This document shows, piece by piece, positions 34,345 through 44,555 of a stretch of 64,000 bases of DNA. Source of the stretch: Perognathus longimembris pacificus. Its lineage: Eukaryota; Chordata; Mammalia; Rodentia; Heteromyidae. Every line of letters begins with the position of its first letter. Within the stretch, counting starts at the first letter, position 1. The stretch spans positions 63,467,398-63,531,397 of the forward strand of contig NC_063168.1 in NCBI RefSeq assembly GCF_023159225.1, written 5' to 3'. The position numbers and the translations under genes are program-made. Under the pieces are notes generated by a model that was not told where the DNA came from, made no database searches, and was given only the letters and a program-made list of their open reading frames with translations.

Positions 34345-34550
34345 TTGGTTTTTGTTTTTTTTGCCAGTCCTGGGGCTTGAACTCAGGGTCTGAGCACTGT
34401 CCCTGGCTTCCTTTTGCTCAAGGCTAGCACTCTACCACGTGAGCCACAGTGCCACTTCTGGCTTTTTCTATATATGTGGTGCTGAGCAATCGAACCCAGG
34501 GCTTCATGTATATTAGGTGAGCACTCTACCACTAGGCCATATTCCCAGCC
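34345..34550 (-). repeat. ID-dID dimeric SINE
   Basis: GTTTTTT-rich tail, GCCAGTCCTGGGGCTTGAAC, to ATTCCCAGC. Flanks CTATTGGCATTTTTT and CTATTAGCATTTTTT form a duplication with one mismatch. Confidence 0.91.
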
Positions 34551-34617
34551 CTATTAGCATTTTTTGAGCAGGCTCCTGAGTCCTTTTTGATATAACTCCC
34601 AGCCTCTTTGTTAGTTT

Positions 34618-34765
34618 TTTAGATTTTTTACAATTTACTTTATTATCATAAAGGTGATGTTCAGAGGGCTTACAGTTATGTAGGTCAGATAATGAGCACG
34701 TTTCCTTTTGTACAGTGCCATCCCTTCCTTCATTCCAGTCCCTTCCCTCATCCCAGTCCCTCCCT
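34618..34765 (-). repeat. L1 3' UTR fragment
   Basis: CTTTATTATCATAAAGGTGATGTTCAGAGGG followed by the CCTTCCTTCATTCCAGTCCC stretch; same layout as 3829 and 41150. Confidence 0.6.
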
Positions 34766-34963
34766 TTGTTAGGTTTTGAATCTGCTGAATCTATAGCAGT
34801 ATTCTCTACTTCCACATGTTGTCAATTTCTATCTTCACTATATTTGTGTCCAGTTTCTTTATTCGTCTTTAAAATATGGCTTCGTAGAATTTTTCTGTTG
34901 TTTACTTAGTTTTCTGACTTTTTGAGTGTATTTCCTTCTGCTTACTTTGTACTTAGTTTTTTT

Positions 34964-35158
34964 TTGGCCAGTCCTGGGCCTTGGACTCAGGGCCTGAGCA
35001 CTGTCCCTGGCTTCTTTTTGCTCAAGGCTAGCACTCTGCCACTTGAGCCACAGCGCCACTTCTGGCCGTTTTCTGTATATGTGGTGCTGGGGAATCGAAC
35101 CCAGGGCCTCATGTATACGAGGCAAGCTCTCTTGCCACTAGGCCATATCTCCAGCCCT
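34964..35158 (-). repeat. ID-dID dimeric SINE with perfect 16-bp target duplication
   Basis: TGTACTTAGTTTTTTT is present at 34948-34963 and 35159-35174. Very similar to the copy at 44870, including TATATCTCCAGCCC / TATCCCCAGCCC ends. Confidence 0.94.
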
Positions 35159-35509
35159 GTACTTAGTTTTTTTGAAAGGAAAGATTATATTATTCATTTG
35201 AGACCTTTGCTAGTAACAAACATTTAACATGGAATTTCCTAAGAACCAGTCAAAAGAGTTGAGGCATGGATACCAGTAAGGAGCCTTCTTCTGATTCGTG
35301 AACCTGACACAAGAGACAACATAGCACCTTTCCAGAGAGCAGCTGTATGTTCTTGGTTGCACATTTATGACTTTTCTCCAGAGCAGTGGTGATGACTGCC
35401 AGGTACAACTCAGCTGTTCTGCAGACAGGTGCGCTGTAGAAATTCATTACTACTCCACCAAGAGGCTCTTGTGAGAGTGGTTAACCTGAGCACAGAAATG
35501 TTGAATTAA

Positions 35510-35674
35510 AGCTGGGCACTGGTCACCCAAGCCTGTAATCCTAGCTACCCAGGAGGCTGAGATCCGAGGATCACAGTTGAAAGCCAGTCCAAGCAGGAAA
35601 ATCTGTGAGACTCTTATCTCCAATCCCCAGAACCCAGAAGGGGTGCTGTGACTTAAAAGTGGTAGACGGGGCGG
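35510..35674 (+). repeat. B1-dID SINE, first part, interrupted
   Basis: AAAGCTGGGCACTGGTCACC...CAGGAGGCTGAGATCCGAGG, then the start of the right monomer (GGTGCTGTGACTTAAAAGTGG). The rest resumes at 35865 after a nested SINE. Confidence 0.85.
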
Positions 35675-35864
35675 GGGGGGCTGGGAATGTGGCTTAGTGG
35701 TAGAGTGCTTGTCTAGCATGCATGAAGCCCTGGGTTCGATTCCTCAGTACCACATAAACAGAAAAACCCAGGAGTGCTGTGGCTCAAGTGGCAGAATGCT
35801 AGCCTTCAACAAAAGAAGCTCGGGGACAGTGCCCAGGCCCTGGACTGGCTAAAAATAAATAAAA
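35675..35864 (+). repeat. ID-dID SINE nested in a B1-dID SINE
   Basis: GGGGCTGGGAATGTGGCTTA, GCATGCATGAAGCCCTGGG, GTGCTGTGGCTCAAGTGGCA, CTGGACTGGC, A-rich tail. TAAAAGTG occurs on both sides, as expected for a target duplication. Confidence 0.87.
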
Positions 35865-35953
35865 GTGCTCGAGTACTTGCCTTGAGTGTAAAAGCTCAGG
35901 GACAGTACCTAGGCCCTGAGTTTGAGTCCCACAGCCGACCAAAAGAAAAAAAA
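35865..35953 (+). repeat. B1-dID SINE, second part
   Basis: GTGCTCGAGTACTTGCCTTG, GCTCAGGGACAGTACCTAGG, GAGTTTGAGTCCCACAGCC, A tail. Completes the element that began at 35510. Confidence 0.85.
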
Positions 35954-36069
35954 ATTGCATTGAAATCTGCAGAACAACTTGCAAGAGTTCTACCCTGGAG
36001 GAGGTGAGCCACAGTGCATGTCCTTTCCATTGACTCAGTATCACTGGACTGAAGAGTTTCTGCTTCCAC

Positions 36070-36318
36070 CCGTGCCTGTGGCTCACACCTGTAATCCCAG
36101 CTACTCACGAGGCTGATATCTGAGGATCACAGGTCATAGCCAGCCTAGGCAGGAAAGCCCATGAGACTCTTATCTCCAACTAACCAGCAAAATGCTACAA
36201 GTGAAGATATGGCTCAAATGGTAGAGCACCAGCCGGGAGGGAAAAAGCCAAGTGAGAGCCCAAGGCCCCAGAGTTCAAGTCCCAGAACCAGTACACACAC
36301 ACACACACAAAAAAAAAC
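36070..36318 (+). repeat. B1-dID dimeric SINE
   Basis: CCGTGCCTGTGGCTCACACC, CTCCAACTAACCAGCAAAAT, GATATGGCTCAAATGGTAGAG, GTTCAAGTCCCAGAACC, with a short CA repeat in the tail. Confidence 0.86.
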
Positions 36319-36329
36319 ACCCAAAAGTT

Positions 36330-36890
36330 TCTAGTTCTTGTCAGAAGGTTTATTTCATTTCCCATAACTCCCAATTTCATACTTAAAGCACTGAGAATTC
36401 AAGTGGAGCATAATGAAGCAGATTTCCCTTTCTTGGTGTTACTTTTGTATTCACCTTTTACAGTTCTTTCATAACCCTAGTGGATGTTGTTTACCTAAAT
36501 TAACATGGCTCATACAAACCACTCTGCTCCTGTGGGAGTCACACACAAGATGATGAGATTCTGCATTGCATAGAATCCAACTCATGCAGCCTAAACAAAC
36601 CTATCGAGGAACGTAAGAATGGAGTTGGCACCGTAGGAAGAGAACGGCAGTTGTCTGGTAGAGAAAGAAGGCATTTGTGTTCTCACCTGGCTTTTGATCA
36701 TTGTTCTACCCATCCAATCCGATTGCTAAGTGACTACTTGAAGCCTTTAAGAATGAAGCTTTGTGAAGACTGGCTGTTTGTTGTATTGCTGTGTGTAGCC
36801 TTGGAGCTCCGATGCCCTCGCTGCAGCTGAAGGTGGTATGAAATATGAATGCAAAGCACAATTCATAAGACATAAGTGCTGTGGACATTT
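36330..36890. other. Unique intergenic stretch
   Basis: No repeat or gene recognised. Confidence 0.5.
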
Positions 36891-36899
36891 GGTTTTCTT

Positions 36900-37055
36900 T
36901 TTGATGGCACTGGGGTTTGCACTCAGGACTGTGGACTTTCAAGGCAGGCACTTTACTGCACTGGCTATTTTTGGGATGGGATCTCGCTTTTTATCTGGCC
37001 CAACCCAGCCCAGCTTTTCCTAAGAAAGAAGAGATCTTAAAACTCTTTTGCCCAG
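36900..37055 (-). repeat. Old ID/B1 SINE, left part
   Basis: GGGGTTTGCACTCAGGACTG, CAAGGCAGGCACTTTACTGC, then B1-like sequence up to TCTTTTGCCCAG. It resumes at 38316 after inserted L1 material. Confidence 0.5.
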
Positions 37056-37238
37056 TATCACAAGAAATGTACACACTTCCCTACTATGTAACTGTACCCT
37101 TTTTGCACAACACCTTGTCAAAAAAATTTGTGTTCAATTAATAAATAAATTAAATTAAAAAAAAAAAAGCCAGGGACAGTGCTCAGGCCCTGAGTCCAAG
37201 CCCCAGGACTGGCAAAAATAAATTAAAAAAAAAAAAAG
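37056..37238 (+). mobile_element. Short L1 3' end joined to a SINE 3' end
   Basis: L1 3' end (TATCACAAGAAATGTACACA...ATTAATAAATAAATTAAA) plus poly(A), followed directly by the last 50 bases of an ID-dID SINE (GCCAGGGACAGTGCTCAGGC...GACTGGC) and another poly(A). TCTTTTGCCC flanks both sides. Confidence 0.75.
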
Positions 37239-37252
37239 AATCTTTTGCCCAA

Positions 37253-38315
37253 AGAAACATATGAGGAAATGTTCAACATCCCTGGCAGTAAAGGAAATGC
37301 AAATAAAAACAACCCTGAGATACCACCTCACCCCAGTTAGAATGGCCTATACTCTGAACTCAGGCAACAACAAATGCTGGAGGGGGTGTGGGGAAAGAGG
37401 AACCCTTCTCCATTGTTGGTGGGAGTGCAAATTAGTACAACCACTTTGGAGAACAGTATGGAGGTTTCTCAAAAAGCTCAATATAGACCTACCCTATGAC
37501 CCAGCCATACCACTCCTAGGCATCTATCTTGAACAACAGGTCCCAAGATATCAAAAAGACATCTGCACTTCCATGTTTATCACGGCACAATTCACAATAG
37601 CCAAAATATGGAAACAACCCAGATGCCCCTCCACAGATGAATGGATCCAAAAAATATGGTACCTATACACAATGGAATACTACATAGCGATTAGAAATGG
37701 TGAAATATTGGTATTCTCAGGGAAATGGTCAGAACTTGAACAAATAATGTTGAGTGAGACAAGCCTAGAACACAGAAAACAAAGGGGCATGATCTCCCTG
37801 ATATATGACTGACTGTTAAGGTGAGGAGAGGGGGAGACAGTAGAGACCAGGTCTACAAAACCAAAAACTTCTTGTCAAATGGTATTTCCCTCAGGTTTGG
37901 GTCAGCAACCCTACATTATGTAACTAAAACCAAACAACTACTCAACATATAAAGGTCAAAAATTGACCTCTCAGTGGATCACAGTAGCTCAAAAGCTATG
38001 TATGTACATTCATATAAGACTATTGTCGACATATTGTCTATTGTCGACATTACATTTAAAGCCCTAGGTGAATTTTCTTCGGCCTAGGCCACGTGGCTAC
38101 TGTATATGTTCTTGGTACATTGTGTATTGTATATATGTCTACCTGACCTAGGGAAGGGAAAGAAAAACAGGGTGTAAGATATCACAAGAAATGTACACAC
38201 TGCCCTACTTTGTAACTGTACCCTTTTTGCACAACACCTTGTCAGAAGATTTTTGTTTGATTAATAAATAAATTACAAAAACAAAGAATATAACCCCCCC
38301 CCCCCAAAAAAAAAA
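37253..38315 (+). mobile_element. L1, 5' truncated, ORF2 end and 3' UTR
   Basis: Starts within ORF2 (AAGAAACATATGAGG) and keeps an open frame to 37812 for the ORF2p C-terminus, including the Cys-rich region and ending SLIYD. About 480 bases of 3' UTR follow, with ATTAATAAATAAATTAC and a C12/A10 tail. It shares its flanking TCTTTTGCCCA(G) with the short element before it. Among the younger L1 copies here. Confidence 0.88.
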
Positions 38316-38400
38316 GAATCCTTTGCCCAGATTGGCCTCAAATGACCTCTGCCTCCTAAACAGCTGGAATTATAGCTGTGAGCCATTCAACCAGTGTGGA
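38316..38400 (-). repeat. B1 part continuing after the L1
   Basis: CCTTTGCCCAGATTGGCCTC, CTGCCTCCTAAACAGCTGG, TAGCTGTGAGCCATTCAAC; reversed B1. Confidence 0.65.
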
Positions 38401-38406
38401 ACTTAT

Positions 38407-38484
38407 TCTTTCCTTCCTCTCTCCCTCCATCCCTCTCTCCCTCCTTCCCTCCCTCCCTCCCTTCCTTCTTTCTTTTTTTTTTTT
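38407..38484. repeat. CCCT/TTCC microsatellite
   Basis: Polypyrimidine tract of TCCC and TTCC units next to a SINE poly(T). Confidence 0.9.
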
Positions 38485-38711
38485 TCTGGTGCTAATCTTG
38501 GGGCTTGAACTCAGGGCTGGATACTGATTCTGAATTTTTTTTTTCTCATGGCTAGTGCTCTACCACTTGAGTCACAGCTCCACTTCTGGCTTTTGCTAGG
38601 ACGATAAGAATCTCATGGACTTTCCTGCGTGGGCTGTCTTCAAACTGTGATCTTCAGATCTCAGTCTCCTAAGTAGCCAGAGTTACAGGTGTGTGTCACC
38701 AGTGCCCGGCC
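38485..38711 (-). repeat. B1-dID dimeric SINE
   Basis: TGGGGCTTGAACTCAGGGCT, CACTTGAGTCACAGCTCC, TCTCAGTCTCCTAAGTAGCC. Confidence 0.86.
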
Positions 38712-39121
38712 TATATGGCACTTTTTTTTTTTTTTAACAGTAAGCAACTTTATAAGGAAGCTTCATCTTAAAATGCAGCTGTGCTTCAAAGACTCTAGTG
38801 ATCAAAGAAACAACTGTTGCATTCAAAAAACGATTCACATTCGAGTGTTTGATGCTATTGCCTTGGAAATGGAACTTGAGACGAGGCCTAATTTGTTGTA
38901 CATATTGGCTAATGTGTTGGCTTGGGGAATGTAGTAAAACTCCCAGAAGTCTTGAAAAGCAGTCTCACCAAGGGCACAGGCTTGACAGAATCGCTGTTTG
39001 GGTTTTGATCAACCTATTTGGACACTTAGCAAAAGAGCTTTTAGAAAATCTTTTTAAATTATATTTTTATTATCTCTAAGTATTTGTACAACCTATCTGT
39101 TTATAAGTACATTGCATCTTG

Positions 39122-39265
39122 ACAGCTCCACTTCCAGATTTTGGTGGTTGATTTGCGATAAGAGTCTCATGGGCTTTCCTGCCTAAGCTGGCTTTGAACC
39201 ACTATCCTCAGATCACAACCTCCTGAGTAGCTAGGATTACAGGCATGCGTCACCAGCACCCAGTC
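39122..39265 (-). repeat. B1-dID SINE, mostly B1 part
   Basis: GACAGCTCCACTTCCAGATT, then reversed B1 to GGCATGCGTCACCAGCACCC. Confidence 0.82.
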
Positions 39266-40095
39266 TATTTTCATTTTCATTCGGTCAATTCAAAATGTTT
39301 TCTACTTCTCTTTGCAACTTTGACTTCTGAATTATTTAGATGTGTATTGTTTAATTTTCAAATATTTGGTATTGCTCAGCTTTTGTGTTATTGTCATCTC
39401 ACTTAATTTTATTATGATCAAAGAATACTGGGCTTGAACTCAGTTGCATACTTGAACTTCCAGGTTTTTACTGGTTTACTGGAAATTAAGAGTTGGATTT
39501 GTTTGTCCAGGTTTGCTCAAAATCATGATCCTCAGATCGCAACCTCATGAGTATCTAGGATTGTAGGTGTGAGTTTCTGGTACCTGGTTTCCAGATGATT
39601 TTAATTCTTTTAAATTTATTCTCATTTGTTGTCCAGAATATGATGTGTTTTGATGAATGGTGGGTCTGGTTTTTTTTTTTTTTGTATTCTGTTGTCACAT
39701 TGATTTTTTTTTAATGTTGTTCAAATTTCCTGAATCCTTGCTGATTTTCTGTGGACTCAATTACTAAGAGAAGAGGCATTGAACTCTCCAAATGTAATTG
39801 TGGATTTGTCAATTTCTCCTTTTAGTTCTATTAGGTTTGTTTCTTATATCTCAAAGCACTATTGTTAGTTCCATCACATTTAGAATTCTTATGTGTTCCT
39901 GGTGAATTGAACCTTTTGTCATTATGTAATATTCGTCTTTATGGCTGGTAATTTGCACTGTTCAAAAGTCTACTTTGTTATTAATATAGCTACTTCAGTC
40001 TTTTTAGAAATAAGAATTGGGATGGTATAGCTTTTTGCTGTCATTAAACTTTTTTTTTTTTTACCTCGCCTTTCATCTTTCCATTTATGTGTCAA
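39266..40095 (-). mobile_element. Old L1 fragment
   Basis: Reversed, diverged L1: AGAATTCTTATGTGTTCCTG, GTGAATTGAACCTTTTGTC, ATTATGTAATATTCGTCTTT, TTAATATAGCTACTTCAGTC. No usable frame. Confidence 0.7.
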
Positions 40096-40317
40096 AAGTC
40101 AAGATGACAACAAATTTAGTTTAAAGATCCCAATCGGCTTCTTTTTATTAGTGTTTCCAGCACTGGGCAACATCTCATTTTGTTAAACAGAATGGGTGTG
40201 CCAAGCGGAGGAGTGGAGCAGAGGAGTCTGGCTTGGTAGGGAGAACAGCACTGAAGAAACCAGAGACAGGGAACAACAGGAGAGGGGCAGCATCAGAGTG
40301 GTTCAAGTTACCTTCAT

Positions 40318-40410
40318 GGCATGGTTCAAGTGGTAGAGTCATCTACGTAGCACGTGCAAGGCCCTGAGTTCAAACTGCAGTACTGCTAAAAGACAAAGCA
40401 AACAAACAAA
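40318..40410 (+). repeat. ID-like SINE monomer
   Basis: GCATGGTTCAAGTGGTAGAG, GCAAGGCCCTGAGTTCAAAC, A-rich tail with AAAC repeats. Confidence 0.7.
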
Positions 40411-40484
40411 ACCTCTTAAGGAAGAGGGAAGTTATCATTCTGGTTCAGTTAAATTGGACTCTTCCTGATTGACTGCCATGAATT

Positions 40485-40487
<3 letters not shown>

Positions 40488-40535
<48 letters not shown>
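40488..40535. repeat. (TG)n microsatellite
   Basis: About 24 pure TG units. Confidence 0.97.
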
Positions 40536-40539
<4 letters not shown>

Positions 40540-40551
40540 AGTTTTTTCTTT

Positions 40552-40781
40552 TGTTGGTGTCAGTCCTGGGGCTTGAACTCATGGCCTGGGCACCGTTCCT
40601 GAGCTTTTATGTTTAAGGCTAGCACTCTGCCACTGGAGCCACAAGTTGCGTTTCTGTCTCTTTTGGTGGTTAATTGGAGGTAAGAGTTCTCACGGACTTG
40701 CTCAGGGTGGCTTCAAAGAGGGATCCTCAGATCTCAGCCTCCCGGGTGGCTAGGATTACAGGCGTGAGCCACGGCACCTGG
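40552..40781 (-). repeat. B1-dID dimeric SINE
   Basis: TTGTTGGTGTCAGTCCTGGG, CACTGGAGCCACAAGTTGCG, GATTACAGGCGTGAGCCACG. Confidence 0.88.
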
Positions 40782-40797
40782 CTATGTTCAGGTTTTT

Positions 40798-41001
40798 TTT
40801 TTTTTTTTTTGCCAGTCCTGGGCCTTGGACTCAGGGCCTGAGCACTGTCCCTGGCTTCCTTTTGCTCAAGGCTAGCACTCCGCCACTTGAGCCACAGCGC
40901 CGCTTCTGGCCGTTTTCTGTATATGTGGTGCTGGGGAACCGAACCTAGGGCCTCGTGTATCCGAGGCAGGCACTCTTGCCACTAGGCTATATCCCCAGCC
41001 C
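40798..41001 (-). repeat. ID-dID dimeric SINE with perfect 16-bp target duplication
   Basis: CTATGTTCAGGTTTTT is present at 40782-40797 and 41002-41017. Near identical to the copies at 14757 and 19555 (shared GAACCTAGGGCCTCGT). Confidence 0.95.
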
Positions 41002-41119
41002 CTATGTTCAGGTTTTTGAGGAATCACCAGGCAGAGTGGTTGTATTAGTTAACATCTCCACCAACAGTGCAATGGGATTCCTTTTTTCCTACAGCTCCAC
41101 CAGCATTTCTTGTTCAAAT

Positions 41120-41396
41120 TCTTTTTTCTTTAGTTTTTATTATTATTTTTTAATTTTTATTGTCAAACTGATATACAGAGTGGTTACAGTTTCATACGTT
41201 AGGCCTTGGATACATTTCTTGTACTGTTTGTTACCTCCTTCCTCATTCCCCCCTCCCCCCGCCCCCTTTCCCTCTCCCCCCATGAGTTGTTCAGTAGATT
41301 TACACTAAACAGTTTTGCAAGTATTGCTTTTGTAATCGTTTGTCTTTTTTACCCTGTGTCTCTCGATTTTGGTCTTCCCTTTCTGTTGTATTAAAT
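41120..41396 (-). mobile_element. Younger L1 3' UTR nested in an older L1
   Basis: TTTTTATTGTCAAACTGATATACAGAGTGG to CTCTCGATTTTGGTCTTCCC, the same subfamily as 30828. AAATTCTT lies on both sides. Confidence 0.78.
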
Positions 41397-41449
41397 TCTT
41401 GATGTTGGCTAATTGGAGTGAGGTGAGACGGAATCTCAGAGGCTTTTCT

Positions 41450-41652
41450 TTCTTTTTTTTTGCCAGTCCTGGGCTTGGACTCAGGGCCTGAGCACTGTCC
41501 CTGGCTTCTTTTTGCTCAAGGCTAGCACTCTGCCACTTGAGCCACAGCGCCACTTCTGGCCATTTTCTGTATATGTGGTGCTGGGGAATCGAACCCAGGG
41601 CCTCATGTATATGAGGCAGGCACTCTTGCCACTAGGCCATATCCCCAGCCCC
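41450..41652 (-). repeat. ID-dID dimeric SINE
   Basis: GCCAGTCCTGGGCTTGGACT to TATCCCCAGCCCC. Inserted in the old L1. Confidence 0.92.
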
Positions 41653-42289
41653 GAGTGTTGTTTTCTTACTGTTGAGTTTTAAGAGCTCTTTATATGCTTG
41701 GGATACTAAGCCTTTACTAGAGAAGTATTATTATGGATATTTTCTCATACCCAGTGACTTCACACTCTTCATCCTTTGCCCTCAAAATTCAACCAAGCTG
41801 TAGCACCTGTTGGAATGCCCTTCCTTTTTGAAGGCTGAATGCTATTCTATTCTATTCTATGTGTGAGTCCCATTGTGTGCTGTATAGGTTGCATCCACCC
41901 CGTGGCTGTTGCAAATGATAACATAAGGTATCTCTTCAGATCCTGACTTTCGTGCTTTTCCTTTTTAAAAAATACATCCAGACATGGAGTTGCTGGACCA
42001 CAGGCAGCTTTTGAACTCCCAAAGGACTTATGACGCTGTTTTCCCGGGCAGTGGCCCTGTTTGATCTTCCCCTGGGCAATGCACAAGCTTCTAATTACCC
42101 CACAACCTCACCTTCCCTTGTTATGTTCTGTCTCGCTTTTGGGGGGGGGGCAGTGCAGGCAGGTGTGTGAAGGATGTTAAGTAGCGGCCACTGTCACAGG
42201 TGTGGGGTGGTTGTTTTCTTACTCTTCATGGAGGTAATGGGACATTTGGTTTTACCACGGTGGTAGATGTTTTCTGTTCGTTATATCTT

Positions 42290-42395
42290 CCCCCCCCCCC
42301 CAATACCAGGACCTGAACTCTGTATCTGATACTTGCTTTAGCTCATTGGCTGGTTCATGGAGCTCTACCACCTAAGCCACACTTCCAATCCCTCT
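42290..42395 (-). repeat. SINE right-monomer fragment
   Basis: CAATACCAGGACCTGAACTC, GAGCTCTACCACCTAAGCCA; diverged. Confidence 0.55.
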
Positions 42396-42829
42396 TCTGG
42401 ATTCGTTTAGATTATTTAAATAATTTTAATATTCCATTTTATCTTATCTACTGGCTTTCTAGCTACCCCTTTGCACAGCTTGAAGGAGTTTCTCTGGCAC
42501 TTGATATACATAACTTTTCACAGTCTACTTAAAAGTAATATCACTCAAATGTATGTAGGATATAGAAATCTATACAGCATATAGCCATATGTTATAGAGT
42601 TATCACACGAATTATATTTACATACATTTGAAAACTCCACCAGAAAATGTTATAATTTTTTCCTCCAACAGTAGAAAATATTTTTAAGAATTTAAAATAA
42701 GGGAAAAATTTACTGTATTTATTTAAATATATATTATTGTTTTTCCTTTATTACAAAAGATTAAGGTTTCCTTTTTTTTCCCTCCTAAAGAATTTGTTTT
42801 AGGATTTTTTGAAGCCAGTCTAGCTATGT

Positions 42830-42849
42830 ATGTATGTATATATACATAT

Positions 42850-42881
<32 letters not shown>

Positions 42882-43080
42882 ATGTATGTTTTGCTAGTCC
42901 TGAGGCTTGAACTCAGGGCCTAGGCACTGTCTCTAAGCTTCTTTCACTCAAGGCTAGCACTCTACCACTTGAGCCACAGCGCCACTTCCCATTTTTTCTG
43001 TTTATGTGGTACTGAGGAATTGAATCCACGGCTTCATCCATGTTAGGGAAGCACTCTACCACTAAGCCGCATTCCCAGCC
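42830..43080 (-). repeat. ID-dID SINE whose tail is a TG/TA microsatellite
   Basis: TTGAAGCCAGTCTAGCTATG before and TTGAAGCTGGTCTAGTTATG after (17 of 20 match) look like the target duplication. Between the first and the SINE body (from about 42889) lie TATG and (TG)n repeats, so the microsatellite probably grew from the tail. Confidence 0.82.
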
Positions 43081-43409
43081 CTTGAAGCTGGTCTAGTTAT
43101 GACAAATCCTTCATTTTTCCTTAATCAAAGAATATTTTTTTCTTTATTCTGAAAGATGTGTTGGTGATTAGACATAGAATTCCAGGTTGACAGTTCTATT
43201 CTTTCAACATCTAAAAATGTTATTTCACAAACTTTCAGCCTCCATTGTTTCTGATGAGAAATGCATCACGTCAATCAACTCAAGCTCAGGAATTGTGAAA
43301 GTACTTTATTTGGAGTCTTGGAAACTGAACTTTGGGAGACAGACTCAGGTCGTTCTGAATAAGGACTCCAAAACAGCTCAGCATAGACATGGCTTTGAGA
43401 AGGATGGAG

Positions 43410-43625
43410 GAAAGCAGGTGCAGTGGCTCCTGTCTGTAATCCTAGCTACACAAGAGACTGAGATTTGAGGATCATGGTTTGAAGCCAGTCCAGACAGACA
43501 AATTGGAAAGTTTCTTAGCACCAATTAAGCAGCAAAATGCCAGAGGTGGAGGTGTGGCTCAAGTGGTAGAGTACCCACCTTGAGTGGGAAAAGCTAAGCA
43601 AGAGCATGAGGCCCTGAGTTCAAGG
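43410..43625 (+). repeat. B1-dID dimeric SINE
   Basis: GAAAGCAGGTGCAGTGGCTC, GACTGAGATTTGAGGATCAT, GTGTGGCTCAAGTGGTAGAG, GGCCCTGAGTTCAAG. A purine tract with (GGT)n at 43675-43703 follows. Confidence 0.85.
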
Positions 43626-43879
43626 AAGAAAAAAGAAAGGAGGAGGTAGAGGAGGCGGAGGAGGGGAAGAAGGTGGTAGTGGTGGTGGTGGTGGTGGTGG
43701 TAGTGATTGGTGATTGCACAAGGGCCAGCCTGATGTAGGCTGCGTGTGACTGATCTCTGAGGCTACATTTAGGTGAAAGTTTCACTTAGGACAGTTAGCT
43801 GTAACATTCATTAGAGAAAGTTGATGGGTTTTGCAGACTTGGTCTAGTTCAAAAGCTTGTATCAAGAGTTCCATATTAA

Positions 43880-44026
43880 CAACTCATGGGGGGGGGGGAA
43901 GAGAAAGGGGAGGGGGGAGTGTAACAAACAGCACAAGAAATGTATCCAATGCCTAATGTATGAAACTGTAACCTCTCTGTAATTCAGTTTGATAATAAAA
44001 AAATATATATAAAAAGAAAAAAAAAA
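43880..44026 (+). mobile_element. Very short L1 3'-end copy with target duplication
   Basis: AAGAGTTCCATATT precedes (43865) and AGAGTTCCATATT follows. The body has a G-rich start, ACAAGAAATGTATCCAATGC, TGTATGAAACTGTAACC and TTGATAATAAAAAAATATAT. Confidence 0.8.
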
Positions 44027-44184
44027 AGAGTTCCATATTTACGGTCAGCAGCTTGAGACTTGCTCAAGTCCTAGTCCCTTAATGTCTCCAAGCTTCTTTT
44101 GAAACCCCCTTTCCATATCATTCTTATCATGATTGTTTTTCTTGAGTCTTCACAGTAGTCATCTGATGACTAGTCATCTTGCTA

Positions 44185-44240
44185 TGTAGCCCCGGCTGTC
44201 CTTAGTAATGGTTTACCACTGAGCTGCATTCCCGCCTCAG
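44185..44240 (-). repeat. ID/B1 remnant
   Basis: TTGCTATGTAGCCCCGGCTGT and ACCACTGAGCTGCATTCCCG. Weak. Confidence 0.4.
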
Positions 44241-44347
44241 CCATTAGAGCGAGACATGGATTTCTTTGCAATGATCCTGTTTTGGACGGCTAATCTTTCT
44301 CTCTGAAAGTTTATATATGATACCTATTTTAGGTATATCAAATCTTT

Positions 44348-44555
44348 ATTTGTTTTGTTTTTGTTGCCAGTCCTGGGGCATGGACTCAGGGCCTGAGCAC
44401 TGTCCCTGGCTTCTTTTTGCTCAAGGCTAGTACTCTACCACTTGAGCCACAGCGCCACTTCTGGCTTTTATCTATATATGTGGTGCTGAGAAATCAAACC
44501 CAGGGCTTCATGTATACGAGGTAAGCACTCTACCACTAGGCCATATTCCCAGCCA
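44348..44555 (-). repeat. ID-dID dimeric SINE with perfect 15-bp target duplication
   Basis: GTATATCAAATCTTT at 44333-44347 and 44556-44570; tail (TGTTTT)n; body GCCAGTCCTGGGGCATGGAC to ATTCCCAGCC. Confidence 0.94.

Larger units (their letters stand above)
41005..42115 (-). mobile_element. Old L1 3' region interrupted by later insertions
   Basis: Reversed L1 pieces at 41018-41115, 41397-41449 and 41653-42115 (CATCTCCACCAACAGTGCAA, GAGTTTTAAGAGCTCTTTATA, GGCTGAATGCTATTCTATTC, GGAGTTGCTGGACC). A younger L1 3' UTR (41120) and a SINE (41450) split it. Confidence 0.75.

Noticed and set aside
37261..37812. A 183-residue + strand frame as a host gene
   Set aside because: It is the C-terminus of L1 ORF2p in a 5'-truncated L1.
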